Source: Bdellovibrionia bacterium (GTDB lineage Bacteria; Bdellovibrionota; Bdellovibrionia; Bdellovibrionales; JAGQZY01). From it: a stretch of 64,000 nucleotides of DNA. The DNA is taken from positions 124,001 to 188,000 of the forward strand of contig JAUHWH010000005.1 of the NCBI GenBank assembly GCA_030424715.1, in the 5' to 3' direction. Positions 53,682-61,478 of this stretch are shown here, piece by piece. The position numbers were made by a program, and so were the translations under genes. Numbering within the stretch: position 1 is the stretch's first letter; each line of letters starts with the position of its first letter. The notes under the pieces are model-generated. The model ran no database searches, was not told the DNA's origin, and worked only from the letters and a program-made list of their open reading frames with translations.

Positions 53682-53697
53682 AGACGCAACCACCCTC

Positions 53698-53728
53698 AGC
53701 CATCGGAATTTCTGGTGGCTTTTTTTTT
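53698..53728 (+). terminator. Rho-independent terminator
   Basis: AGCCA pairs with TGGCT around a 13-base loop, followed by nine T residues. It closes the hydrolase transcription unit. Confidence 0.7.
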
Positions 53729-53755
53729 CCTTTTCTGTCATTCTGATTCCACTTT

Positions 53756-55393
53756 ATGCCGAAAAATCTTAATGACCGCATCTATTCACGTTTGATTCAC
53801 ACAATTAGCGAAACCAATGGCCTTAGCCTGATGGACACTATTGATCTCATCGTCAATGCTCAAACCTTACCCAAGGACATTAAAAAAGAAGCCATTGAAT
53901 TTCAAAAACACCTGAACGACTATCGCACCAATCAGGGCGATATCGAAGAGCTCTTTAAACATCAGTTCGGTAAGGCTCTGTTTCGCTTTTTCAAAAACTT
54001 TCCGTTGCGATACCGTGAAGAGCACATTCATCTCACTGGCTCACTGACAGCGGCCTATATTTACCCCAGAATAAAAAGCCTTCTCGAGGGCCCCAATAAA
54101 AAAATCTATGAACAAAAGATTCAGAATATCTACGGCGACGATAGCTTGCCCATTCGATCGGCTGACGATGTTGACAAGCTGATCCGCTTAAAAGATGGCG
54201 AAGAGTTCGATCGCTATTTAGAAATCCTGTTTCTGGCAAAGTTAACTTTGGTCGACCGAGCCGCCCACGCCGAGGCCTCTTATCACCTGGCTCAAAGTTT
54301 ATGGGAGAAATACAACGTCGGTGCCGTTCGCCTAAAGTTTTCGCTCTCAAGAGCCACAACTGAAAAAAGTGAGCAAATCCCGGGGATTGAAACCGTCACG
54401 CCCGAGGACACCCTGCTTGGCTTATTCGATGGCCTCAAGCGCTTTAAAGACGAGCACCCTGAGTTTCAGTTTATTCTCTCACCCAGCTTTCGCAAAGAGC
54501 CGACATTTTACGATGCCTCACGCTTTAAGACCAAAAAAGAAGATTTTGACTTTCAAGTGCACGAATTGCGACGCATTTTAGAGGAGCGTCCAGAGCTCAT
54601 CCCCTATGTCCTAGAAGTGGACACCGTCGGGAGCGAGAAAGATCTCTACCGTAAGTCGCACTTTCAAGAAATGAAAGTGGGCTTTCGCAAACTGCAGTCC
54701 ATTGGATTGAAGATTCGCTCGCACCATGGTGAGACCTGGAGAACTTTACGAACGGGGATTCAGTCGGTCGACAATGCCATGAACATCTGGCACGTCGATG
54801 CCATTGAGCATGGTCTGAGTCTTGGGATCAACCCCAACTTCTACTTTCACAGTATTTTTCAACGAGTGATGCATTACAACCGCCGTCAGAAACCCTTGAA
54901 AGCGGGCAGCATCGAGTTTAATGAAATCCAATCAATGGATTGGAATCAATACGAGGACGTGCGAGACAAGCTCATCAAAGGGACCGAACTCTCTGACGAG
55001 GAATACACGGTTTTCGTGAAGACCAAGTTTCATATGGCTCGAGAGGTTGAACATTACCAACATGATATTTTAAACCGTATGATTGACAAACAGCTGTCGG
55101 TGATCGCACTGCCCTCATCAAATAAAAAGTTAACCGGTCAATTTGAGGACTATAAAGATCATCCATTCTCTTGGTGGGAGAAAAAGGGCCTAAAGTTAGG
55201 TGTGGGCACTGATAACTACATCACCTTGAGTACAAACTACATCAGAGAAATGCTGATCTTATTGTTCACCGACCCGATCAATTTGAAGATCACTAAACTC
55301 TTACTGGTTTGCACGGGGGAGACAAGACGCCCTCTTATGAGTCAAAAACTATGGACCATGCGCAAACAAACACCTGTCGATAAGGGGTTTTAA
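53756..55393 (+). CDS. Adenosine deaminase family protein
   Basis: 545 residues, longer than the 330-370 of adenosine deaminase. The amidohydrolase core is present: HIHLTGS (H90, H92), SHHGETWRTL (H323, E326, the catalytic pair), DAIEHGLSLG (zinc histidine region), and KLGVGTDNYI where ADA has STDDP. The first 80 residues form an added helical domain. Adenosine, AMP or another purine could be the substrate; the changed DNY after the zinc aspartate leaves activity uncertain. It is directly followed by the LMW-PTP gene with no gap, so it is part of the same operon. Confidence 0.82.
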   Translation: MPKNLNDRIYSRLIHTISETNGLSLMDTIDLIVNAQTLPKDIKKEAIEFQKHLNDYRTNQGDIEELFKHQFGKALFRFFKNFPLRYREEHIHLTGSLTAAYIYPRIKSLLEGPNKKIYEQKIQNIYGDDSLPIRSADDVDKLIRLKDGEEFDRYLEILFLAKLTLVDRAAHAEASYHLAQSLWEKYNVGAVRLKFSLSRATTEKSEQIPGIETVTPEDTLLGLFDGLKRFKDEHPEFQFILSPSFRKEPTFYDASRFKTKKEDFDFQVHELRRILEERPELIPYVLEVDTVGSEKDLYRKSHFQEMKVGFRKLQSIGLKIRSHHGETWRTLRTGIQSVDNAMNIWHVDAIEHGLSLGINPNFYFHSIFQRVMHYNRRQKPLKAGSIEFNEIQSMDWNQYEDVRDKLIKGTELSDEEYTVFVKTKFHMAREVEHYQHDILNRMIDKQLSVIALPSSNKKLTGQFEDYKDHPFSWWEKKGLKLGVGTDNYITLSTNYIREMLILLFTDPINLKITKLLLVCTGETRRPLMSQKLWTMRKQTPVDKGF

Positions 55394-55867
55394 ATGAAAA
55401 AAGTTCTCTTCGTCTGCCTTGGTAACATCTGCCGCTCCCCGTCCGCCGAAGGGGTATTCAAACATCTCGTTGCAAAAGCCAATCTTGAAGACAAAATTTT
55501 TGTGGACTCGTGCGGAACCGCGGCCCATCACGAAGGCGAACCTGCTGACAGCCGCATGCGAGAGCATGCTCAAAAACGAGGTTATGACCTGACAAGTATC
55601 GCTCGAGGCATGGTGAAAAAAGACTTCGAAGAGTTCGATTACATCCTAACCATGGACAACAGTAACTTTAAAAATGTTTTAGCCCTCACAGCTGATGATC
55701 AAAAGTACAAGGTCAAAAAGATCACTGACTTCTGTTCAAACCACCCCCACGATCAAGTGCCGGACCCTTACTATGGCGGCCCCGAGGGCTTTGAGTTGGT
55801 ATTAGATCTTTTAGAAGACGCCTGCCAAGGGTTGCTGAACCAAATCCAAAAAGAGCTCCATCAATAG
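55394..55867 (+). CDS. Low molecular weight protein-tyrosine phosphatase
   Basis: 157 residues. P-loop CLGNICRS (C8, R14), and the general acid in VPDPYYGG (D124). Typical length of the family. It could dephosphorylate tyrosine-phosphorylated proteins, or, since mammalian LMW-PTP-A was shown to act as a protein-ribulosamine-5-phosphatase, work with the next gene in protein deglycation. It starts at the base after the deaminase stop and the fructosamine kinase follows immediately (TAG ATG). Confidence 0.93.
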   Translation: MKKVLFVCLGNICRSPSAEGVFKHLVAKANLEDKIFVDSCGTAAHHEGEPADSRMREHAQKRGYDLTSIARGMVKKDFEEFDYILTMDNSNFKNVLALTADDQKYKVKKITDFCSNHPHDQVPDPYYGGPEGFELVLDLLEDACQGLLNQIQKELHQ

Positions 55868-56728
55868 ATGACTCCTGAAAGTCTTAAAATTCGCCTCACC
55901 GAAAGGTTGCAAAAACCGATCGAGTCTCTACAAAAAATGGAATCGGGATGCCGCTTCCCCAGTTTTGTGTGTCGCGCGGGTCAATCGAAGTTTTTTGTGA
56001 AAGCCAGCGCCACCCCAACCAACGAGTTCTCTTTTGAGACCACGGGCCTCAAGCAGTTGCAAAAGCACGGAGCTAGCGTTCCAGAAGTTCACACTTTTGA
56101 TGAACATTTTTTAGTACTCGAATATATCCAGCCCGAAACCCCGAAAGTGGAGTTTTGGCAAAACCTGGCGCAACAGCTGGCCGCAATTCACCAGAAAAGC
56201 GCACCTTCTTTTGGTTTTTTTGAAAACAATAGCATTGGTGCTGCCCCCCAACAGAATGTAGCCTCGGATCGCGAGCGGCAAGATTGGGCCGCGTTTTTTT
56301 GGAACCATCGTTTGCACAACAAGATCCTGCAACTTGAAGCCCAGGCAGAGACCCCGTTGAGTGGCAACGAGCTAAAGCACTTGCAAGAGGCTTGCTTTGC
56401 ATTGCTTGGTGAGCGACAACCAACGGCAAGTGCACTGCATGGGGACCTCTGGAATGGCAATATCATTTGTGGCCCCGGGCAGCGCCCCTATCTGATCGAT
56501 CCCGCTTTTTATTTCGGTGACCGCGAGACCGATTTAGCAATGACAGAATGCTTCGGGGGCTTTCCTGAAGATTTTTACAAAAGCTATCATCAGGCACTGC
56601 CTCCTGACCCTGGTTACGACCAACGCAAACACCTCTACAACCTCTACCATATGTTGAATCATCAAGTGATATTTGGACAACAGTATGAGTCGGCGGTTCG
56701 CAATATTGTGAAACTACTGATTGAGTAG
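55868..56728 (+). CDS. Fructosamine/ketosamine 3-kinase family protein
   Basis: 286 residues of the APH-like kinase fold: LVLEYIQPETP, HGDLWNGNIICG (catalytic HGD, H191-D193), YLIDPAFYFGDRETDLAMTECFGGFP (metal DPA and DFG-like segment) and FYKSYHQALPPD. Fructosamine-3-kinases phosphorylate sugar adducts on lysines so that they fall off, repairing glycated proteins. The bacterial ketosamine kinases are often next to a LMW-PTP gene, exactly as here. Its last 15 bases overlap clpX. Confidence 0.9.
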   Translation: MTPESLKIRLTERLQKPIESLQKMESGCRFPSFVCRAGQSKFFVKASATPTNEFSFETTGLKQLQKHGASVPEVHTFDEHFLVLEYIQPETPKVEFWQNLAQQLAAIHQKSAPSFGFFENNSIGAAPQQNVASDRERQDWAAFFWNHRLHNKILQLEAQAETPLSGNELKHLQEACFALLGERQPTASALHGDLWNGNIICGPGQRPYLIDPAFYFGDRETDLAMTECFGGFPEDFYKSYHQALPPDPGYDQRKHLYNLYHMLNHQVIFGQQYESAVRNIVKLLIE

Positions 56729-58102
56729 ATGATGAAGAGCGCCCTTGGGGTTCTTCACCAGGCTTTCATCGATGTCCAATCGATCGATGGCGGTCGATGG
56801 CAATTCAAACTTAAAAGGTCGCAACAGAGTCTCGCATACGGCACTCAACCCACGCGCCCCTGTTTTTTGCCCATGGGCCTTCTCACTAATAAGCTTTAAG
56901 GCTTTTTCTTGAAACTTTAAAGTGATCCCGTAGTGCTCAAAAGATTTTTGATATTGCTTTAATATAGAGTGCTCAGTTGCGGTTAAGATCTCGAAAAGAT
57001 CATCGACACCTAAAGAGTCGCAGGCCACTCGCACCGGCAGTCGTCCGATAAACTCATGTTCGAAACCAAAATCCACTAAGTCTTTGGCTTCGGCTTTCTT
57101 GAGTACCATAGAAATGTCCTCAGACTCTTTGCTCTGATGCAACCCAATGGCTTTTTTATTGAGGCGATTATTGATGATGTCTTCGAGACCATGAAAGGCG
57201 CCGCTAAAAATAAAGAGAATGTCACGGGTGTTAACGATCTCTTTTTCAGCTTTACCCTTTTTTTGGAAGTTCATAAAGGTTTTGAATTGTGAGGCGATGT
57301 CGTGGCTTGAGTTTAAATCGACGTCGGTATCTTCGAGCAAACGAAGAAAGCCGAATTGAACACCACGCCCACTCACATCGCGCCCAGTGTGGTCCCTGCG
57401 AGAGGCTAATTTATCGACCTCATCAACATACACAATCCCTTTAGCCGCCAACTCCGTGTTACCATCGGCCACTTGCACTAGGTCTCGGATCACGTCGTCG
57501 ACATTGGCCCCCATATAGCCCACTTCACTAAAGCGGGTGGCATCGACTTTGACAAACGGCACACCGATCAAATCAGAGATCAAACGCACCAAATAGGTTT
57601 TACCCACCCCGGTCGGTCCCATAATCATAACGTTTTGTTTTTGATAATGGTTCACAGTGGCTGAACCACCCTTGAGAGATGCCTGTAGGTGGTTGTAGTG
57701 ATCGCAGATCGCGATGGATAAAGCCTTCTTCGCTTCGTCTTGCCCGACCACAAAACGGTCGAGATACTTTTTAATGTCTTTCGGTTTGTAATCGAAGTCA
57801 GCAATGGACGAGAGGGCTTCGGTTGTAGCCACCTCCTCTTCTTGAGGCTGTGGCCCACCACCAGACTCAAAAGGATTATCCATGGACATGACCTGAACTT
57901 GGCCACCAAATTTTTTATCGACCAATTCTTGAAATTCTTTTTGCAGGGCCTCGACGTCAGAGGGACTCGGGCGCTTGTCCAATGGACTTTCGGCAGAACT
58001 CTCGGAAGAGTCTGCAAGCGAGTGTTGTTTTTTGGGAGAATCCGGCTCTTGTTTTTCTTGGTCCATGGGCGAATTCATAGCAGAAGAAGGGGCTAAAAAC
58101 AT
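56714..58102 (-). CDS. clpX: ClpX-type AAA+ unfoldase lacking the zinc-binding domain
   Basis: ATPase that unfolds substrates for ClpP. From ATG 58102 it has 462 residues: an N-terminal 100-residue acidic, Ser/Pro-rich region with no CxxC zinc domain, then Walker A GPTGVGKT (162-169), pore loop GYMGANVDD (usual GYVGEDVE), Walker B VYVDEVDKL, arginine-finger region GFEHEFIGRLPVRV, and the ClpP-docking-type loop KAIGLHQ (IGL; consensus IGF/L). Start is uncertain; 58078 and 58066 are alternatives and an upstream frame to 58198 has no ribosome site. Without the zinc domain, adaptor recognition must differ from standard ClpX. Confidence 0.85.
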   Translation of the reverse strand: MFLAPSSAMNSPMDQEKQEPDSPKKQHSLADSSESSAESPLDKRPSPSDVEALQKEFQELVDKKFGGQVQVMSMDNPFESGGGPQPQEEEVATTEALSSIADFDYKPKDIKKYLDRFVVGQDEAKKALSIAICDHYNHLQASLKGGSATVNHYQKQNVMIMGPTGVGKTYLVRLISDLIGVPFVKVDATRFSEVGYMGANVDDVIRDLVQVADGNTELAAKGIVYVDEVDKLASRRDHTGRDVSGRGVQFGFLRLLEDTDVDLNSSHDIASQFKTFMNFQKKGKAEKEIVNTRDILFIFSGAFHGLEDIINNRLNKKAIGLHQSKESEDISMVLKKAEAKDLVDFGFEHEFIGRLPVRVACDSLGVDDLFEILTATEHSILKQYQKSFEHYGITLKFQEKALKLISEKAHGQKTGARGLSAVCETLLRPFKFELPSTAIDRLDIDESLVKNPKGALHHLLNQ

Positions 58103-58822
58103 GATGATGTTTCTCAAAAACCGAGAAAACTTTACAAATGAAAGCTGTTTGATAAATCGACGCTTTTCCAGTGCCAGTGCCCGTTTGCGGCATTCCACTT
58201 GGTGCGCCGCGCAGGCATTTTTTAGTCACCTCATTTCAATGACTTAGTGGACCCAATGGTCTGTAAAAATGACAGAACGAACGTAACGACTGTCTGAACC
58301 GCGACCATAAGATTTATCTATACATCGGATAATTATAATCAATTTCCCTTATGCTAGGGGCATTGCTATACCTAAATCCAACAAAGGGGGGAGATGAAAA
58401 GGCCCCATTAAAAAGGCCTTACAAATCCCGGAGTGTGAAATCTTGAAGGTCGCTCAACTGGCAAAGAGATCACAAAAAGAGCTCCAGAAAAAAACAGAAG
58501 CCGTCAGCAAACATATCTAACTGACCCACCTAACGTATTTCTTAAACTGTGTTGAGCCCGCAGTTCCCACCCACAAAAACATCCAAGAATTTGGACCCCG
58601 TCACCGGCTTTGTGCCCCACCGGCACACCCCTGCTGGGGCTCTCTCAATCTTCTTGGCAAGTCGACAGCGGGAGCGACAATTTAACACCTGTTGATCTTT
58701 TTAACAGTGTCTTGAAGCCCGCTATTTCTCTCAAACTCCAATGCCGTCGATATGAGTTCGAAATCCGTGGCACAGTTCTTGGACTTCTCTACCTTGAATA
58801 ACAAAAAGGAGACTTCCAAAAG
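58103..58822. other. 720-base intergenic region with possible promoter and hairpin
   Basis: No supported gene. Near the middle, TATAAT (58334-58339) looks like a -10 element with no good -35, and downstream GGGGGGAG precedes a hairpin AAGGCC/GGCCTT (58399-58420). A tiny TTG frame (58443, 25 codons, GGAG upstream) and short frames elsewhere lack support. It may hold a small RNA, but I cannot show it. Confidence 0.4.
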
Positions 58823-59419
58823 ATGGGCCGATTTCTTGTCTTACTCATTGCTCTCACCGCCTCAGGACTCATGGCCTGCAGCCCAAGTGCCTCTGATCAG
58901 AGCGGCGGGGTTGATGTTTCATCAGAGTTCGTCTCTGAATTTAACGGCACCTATGTGGAGCAAACCCCTAAGACCCAATCAGGAGAGACCTTGTGGATCA
59001 GACGTGATGGACAGATCGAAGTCCTAAAGTTGCGACAAGTGGGTGACGATGACAATCCCCTGATCCCGCGTCCCACCGTCTGCAGTTTTATTTTGCACGG
59101 CCAATTGCAATCAGTGTTGCAGCTTGAAAAAAGCCAACGCCTTCGGGTCAGTGAGCGGGGTGAAGAGTATTTACTGCCCCAAACCCATCACCTTATTTTC
59201 AAGGTAGAACATGTTAGACTCACCAACGACCTTCACCCCGCAACAGTCGCCACCGGGGGCTGCCACCAATTTCAAAAAATCATGAATGATAAACAGCCCA
59301 CCTACACTTACGCCATGGAGTTGTTCTCCGATGGGCACCTTCGACTCCACACTTCTGGAACCTATGGGGGTGGAGAACTCACCGACGCGGTCCTCGACGA
59401 AATTTACCTGAAGCAGTGA
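58823..59419 (+). CDS. Lipoprotein of unknown function
   Basis: 198 residues with lipoprotein signal ending LMAC (cysteine 19) and a Ser-rich linker. The mature part has strands and a motif pattern SGETLWIRRDGQIEVLKLRQVGDD and two cysteines (TVCSFILHG, GGCHQFQK). No family recognised. ATG 58823 has AAGGAG about 11 bases upstream. First of three small exported proteins in a row before ssrA. Confidence 0.72.
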   Translation: MGRFLVLLIALTASGLMACSPSASDQSGGVDVSSEFVSEFNGTYVEQTPKTQSGETLWIRRDGQIEVLKLRQVGDDDNPLIPRPTVCSFILHGQLQSVLQLEKSQRLRVSERGEEYLLPQTHHLIFKVEHVRLTNDLHPATVATGGCHQFQKIMNDKQPTYTYAMELFSDGHLRLHTSGTYGGGELTDAVLDEIYLKQ

Positions 59420-59465
59420 CAACAAGTTTGTTAGCCCCTTGGACGACCGCGCCTTGCCAAGCCCT

Positions 59466-59509
59466 GGCTGACAGATCTGACTTTTGCTAAAGGACCGAAA
59501 TCTGTCGCC
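59466..59509 (+). other. Hairpin after the lipoprotein gene
   Basis: GGC(T)GACAGAT pairs with ATCTGTCGCC (10 pairs, one bulge) around a 23-base loop. It may stop transcription from the lipoprotein gene but has no T-run. Confidence 0.4.
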
Positions 59510-59629
59510 CCTTAGCCAACACATGCCTTTTTAATTGGCTTCCACCCGATAAAAAGCACAACTGGCTGCAGATTTTTGTGGCTTTTAGTTTAGAATTTGT
59601 TATTTTTCCAAAAAATTCCGGGGGGAATC

Positions 59630-59911
59630 ATGATTCAACTTTTAACACTACTCGTGCTGCTGCCTTTTGCCCTGCTGGCCTACGGCCCGTCAGACGAAAT
59701 TATTTCCGAAGAGGTGATGACCATCGACAAAGCTCACCCAGCGATCCAAGACCTTGAGATCGAATTGAGCAATGGCGAAGTGGTTCCATTGAGTGACTTC
59801 TTAGAACAAATCTCAGAGGAAAACTCAGAAGACGAAGAACTCGCCGCCTTTGGTGGTGAAGTCCCGTGGCCAAAACCACCACAAGACAATGGCAAAGAGG
59901 GCCCACAATAG
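59630..59911 (+). CDS. Small acidic exported protein of unknown function
   Basis: 93 residues from ATG 59630 (GGGGGG at 59619-59625 approx.), with a signal peptide (MIQLLTLLVLLPFALLAYG) and a strongly acidic mature chain (IISEEVMTIDK, ISEENSEDEELAAFGG) ending PKPPQDNGKEGPQ. No family recognised. A weak terminator overlaps the stop codon. Confidence 0.65.
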   Translation: MIQLLTLLVLLPFALLAYGPSDEIISEEVMTIDKAHPAIQDLEIELSNGEVVPLSDFLEQISEENSEDEELAAFGGEVPWPKPPQDNGKEGPQ

Positions 59912-59922
59912 ACGGCCCTTTT
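59898..59922 (+). terminator. Probable terminator of the small acidic protein gene
   Basis: AGGGCC and GGCCCT with a 10-base loop that contains the stop codon, followed by TTTT. Confidence 0.5.
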
Positions 59923-60031
59923 AAATTTCGTCTAAACTTTTGTAAGTAACCCCTGACAATTCACGGCGACGAACGCTGATCTCAAAACCACGGGCCCACC
60001 AGCCGGCCCTGATCTTGCTCCTAAGGTTACC

Positions 60032-60499
60032 ATGATAAACAAACTCTTTTTAACACTCGTTCTTTTTTCAGCAACAACCTTAGCCGCCACAGCCTCCGCC
60101 TGTGACAAACCGACCAATAAGGAACTCACCGCTTTTTTTAGTGGCATCAATGAGTGGACCGAGGTTGAAGGCAGCCAATCCTATGTGCTGGCCTCTAACA
60201 AACCCGTCTTTCTTTTTATCGACTTCCGCCGCCCCGAAAAGTCAAAAGCCCAATGGGGCTCCAAAGGCAAAGATGGAAAGTCCATCACCGTCTGTAAAAC
60301 CAAAAAAGCCAACCAGCTGATCGTAGGCTCTGGCATGGGCCGCATGGTGGTCACGCGCCACAGTCGCTCGTTGATATCCTCTCGACATCTTTTGACGGGC
60401 CAACTGTTTTACCGCCCAGCCTCTGAAGTGGTCATGGACGCCCAAAATGCCAGCTATCAAGAGGACGACGCCTCTTACGAGCACGAAGCCATCCTATAG
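60032..60499 (+). CDS. Secreted protein of unknown function
   Basis: 155 residues with a signal peptide (ends ASA, residue 22). Two cysteines (ASACDKP, TVCKTKK). The mature part has GSGMGRMVVTRHSRSLISSRHLLTG and an acidic end (YQEDDASYEHEAIL). No family recognised. ATG 60032 has only a weak GGTTACC-type ribosome site. A single gene directly ahead of the ssrA promoter. Confidence 0.65.
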   Translation: MINKLFLTLVLFSATTLAATASACDKPTNKELTAFFSGINEWTEVEGSQSYVLASNKPVFLFIDFRRPEKSKAQWGSKGKDGKSITVCKTKKANQLIVGSGMGRMVVTRHSRSLISSRHLLTGQLFYRPASEVVMDAQNASYQEDDASYEHEAIL

Positions 60500-60578
60500 G
60501 CTGCCACGAGCCTGTGCGGGCCTCTCGGCACGCGACCTCAAACATAAAGATTCCCTCAAATCAGCGACAATAGGGCCT

Positions 60579-60606
60579 TTGGTAGGACACACTTGTGTGC
60601 TATACT
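60579..60606 (+). promoter_or_regulatory. Candidate sigma-70 promoter of ssrA
   Basis: TTGGTA (60579-60584) and TATACT (60601-60606) are spaced 16 bases, predicting a start near 60613, about 44 bases before the mature 5' end. The -35 is moderate. Confidence 0.55.
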
Positions 60607-60656
60607 GTCGTTCGGTCATTGCGCTTGCATTGAGCTCCTCCATTGAGGATTTGAAT

Positions 60657-61018
60657 GGGGGCGTAATGGCTTCGACGTGGATTTTGAAGCTTAAGGAGCA
60701 TGCCGAGGTTGCATGGGGACCTCGTTAAAAACGTGCACTCTTTTTATTTGGCGAAACTTTCGCTACACCAATAGCTGCCTAATAAGTAGTTTGATTGGTC
60801 ACTGAACTTCTCGTTGATGGGTCGAGGAGGTAGGTGTCACCCTAAGCCATCTCGATTAACAAGTGTCGTTTCGAGCTTGTTGATTTAAATCTTTCGGAGC
60901 ACGCCTAGCAGAGTTTGTCGATGGAAGCTGCTAGGTTCAACAAACATCGACTAAGCGTGTAGCCTGCCTTAATGTGGAAAGTTTGCGGACCCGGGTTCAA
61001 CTCCCGGCGCCTCCACCA
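60657..61018 (+). ncRNA. ssrA: Transfer-messenger RNA (tmRNA)
   Basis: The tRNA-like ends are complete: 5' GGGGGCGTAATGGCTTCGACG and 3' with GTTCAACTCCCGG T-arm and a CCA tail. The seven-base acceptor stem GGGGGCG/CGCCTCC pairs with one G-U, which fixes both ends. Between them lies a coding stretch closed by TAATAA (60780-60785). The best 10-residue tag reads GETFATPIAA starting at GGC 60750, with TA at -5/-4 as in other tmRNAs; a 15-residue reading from GCA 60735 is possible. tmRNA rescues stalled ribosomes with SmpB. The 3' end is a common integration site for islands. Confidence 0.94.
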
Positions 61019-61200
61019 TTTTTAGAGTATGGAAACTCGAATTTACGCCAAGATGGCAACGTAATTAATTTCAATAACTTAGCAAGAAGAAGTTCTTTAA
61101 GCTCATGTGTCCTAAATAACCAAAAATCACCCGAAATAACACCCAATGCATAAACTTGTGGTTGGTATGTGGTAATTCAGCTCAAGGCTTGTGCATGTCG

Positions 61201-61217
61201 CACAGCAAATTGCTGTG
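61201..61217. promoter_or_regulatory. Perfect 17-base palindrome, candidate operator
   Basis: CACAGCAAATTGCTGTG is a perfect inverted repeat with one central base, 62 bases before the RHH gene at 61279. RHH proteins bind such sites, so this may be its autoregulatory operator, though other uses are possible. Confidence 0.5.
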
Positions 61218-61278
61218 TCTTGTCCACAAAAAATACTCGTGTAGCATATATGTGTTGTAGTTAGAGGGGGCACACGAA

Positions 61279-61476
61279 GTGGCTAACAAATCACGATCAG
61301 TGAATCGCAAAAAAATCCTTAGTGAATTAAAGAGCGAGCAGGAAGCCGAACGCAAGAATGTCACTTTCTCACTGCCTAAAGGCCTTTTGGATCAATTCAA
61401 AAAAGACTGTGTGAAGAACAGCCTTACAATGAATAAAGTCGTTCAAAAGCTCATTGAAGACTATATGGGGGTGTAG
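61279..61476 (+). CDS. Small ribbon-helix-helix DNA-binding protein
   Basis: 65 residues from GTG 61279 (GAGGGGG 9 bases upstream). After a basic N-terminus it has the RHH pattern: beta strand KNVTFSLPKGL, helix LDQFKKDCVKN, turn SLTM, helix NKVVQKLIEDYMG, typical of Arc/MetJ/CopG repressors. It ends 2 bases before hsdR, so it is probably the regulator of the restriction operon, comparable in role to a controller protein. It could also be an antitoxin-like DNA-binding protein. A palindrome upstream supports autoregulation. Confidence 0.75.
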   Translation: MANKSRSVNRKKILSELKSEQEAERKNVTFSLPKGLLDQFKKDCVKNSLTMNKVVQKLIEDYMGV

Positions 61477-61478
61477 CT

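Noticed and set aside
58443-58520. 25-codon TTG frame with GGAG upstream
   Set aside because: Very short, rare start codon, no family; chance is likely.
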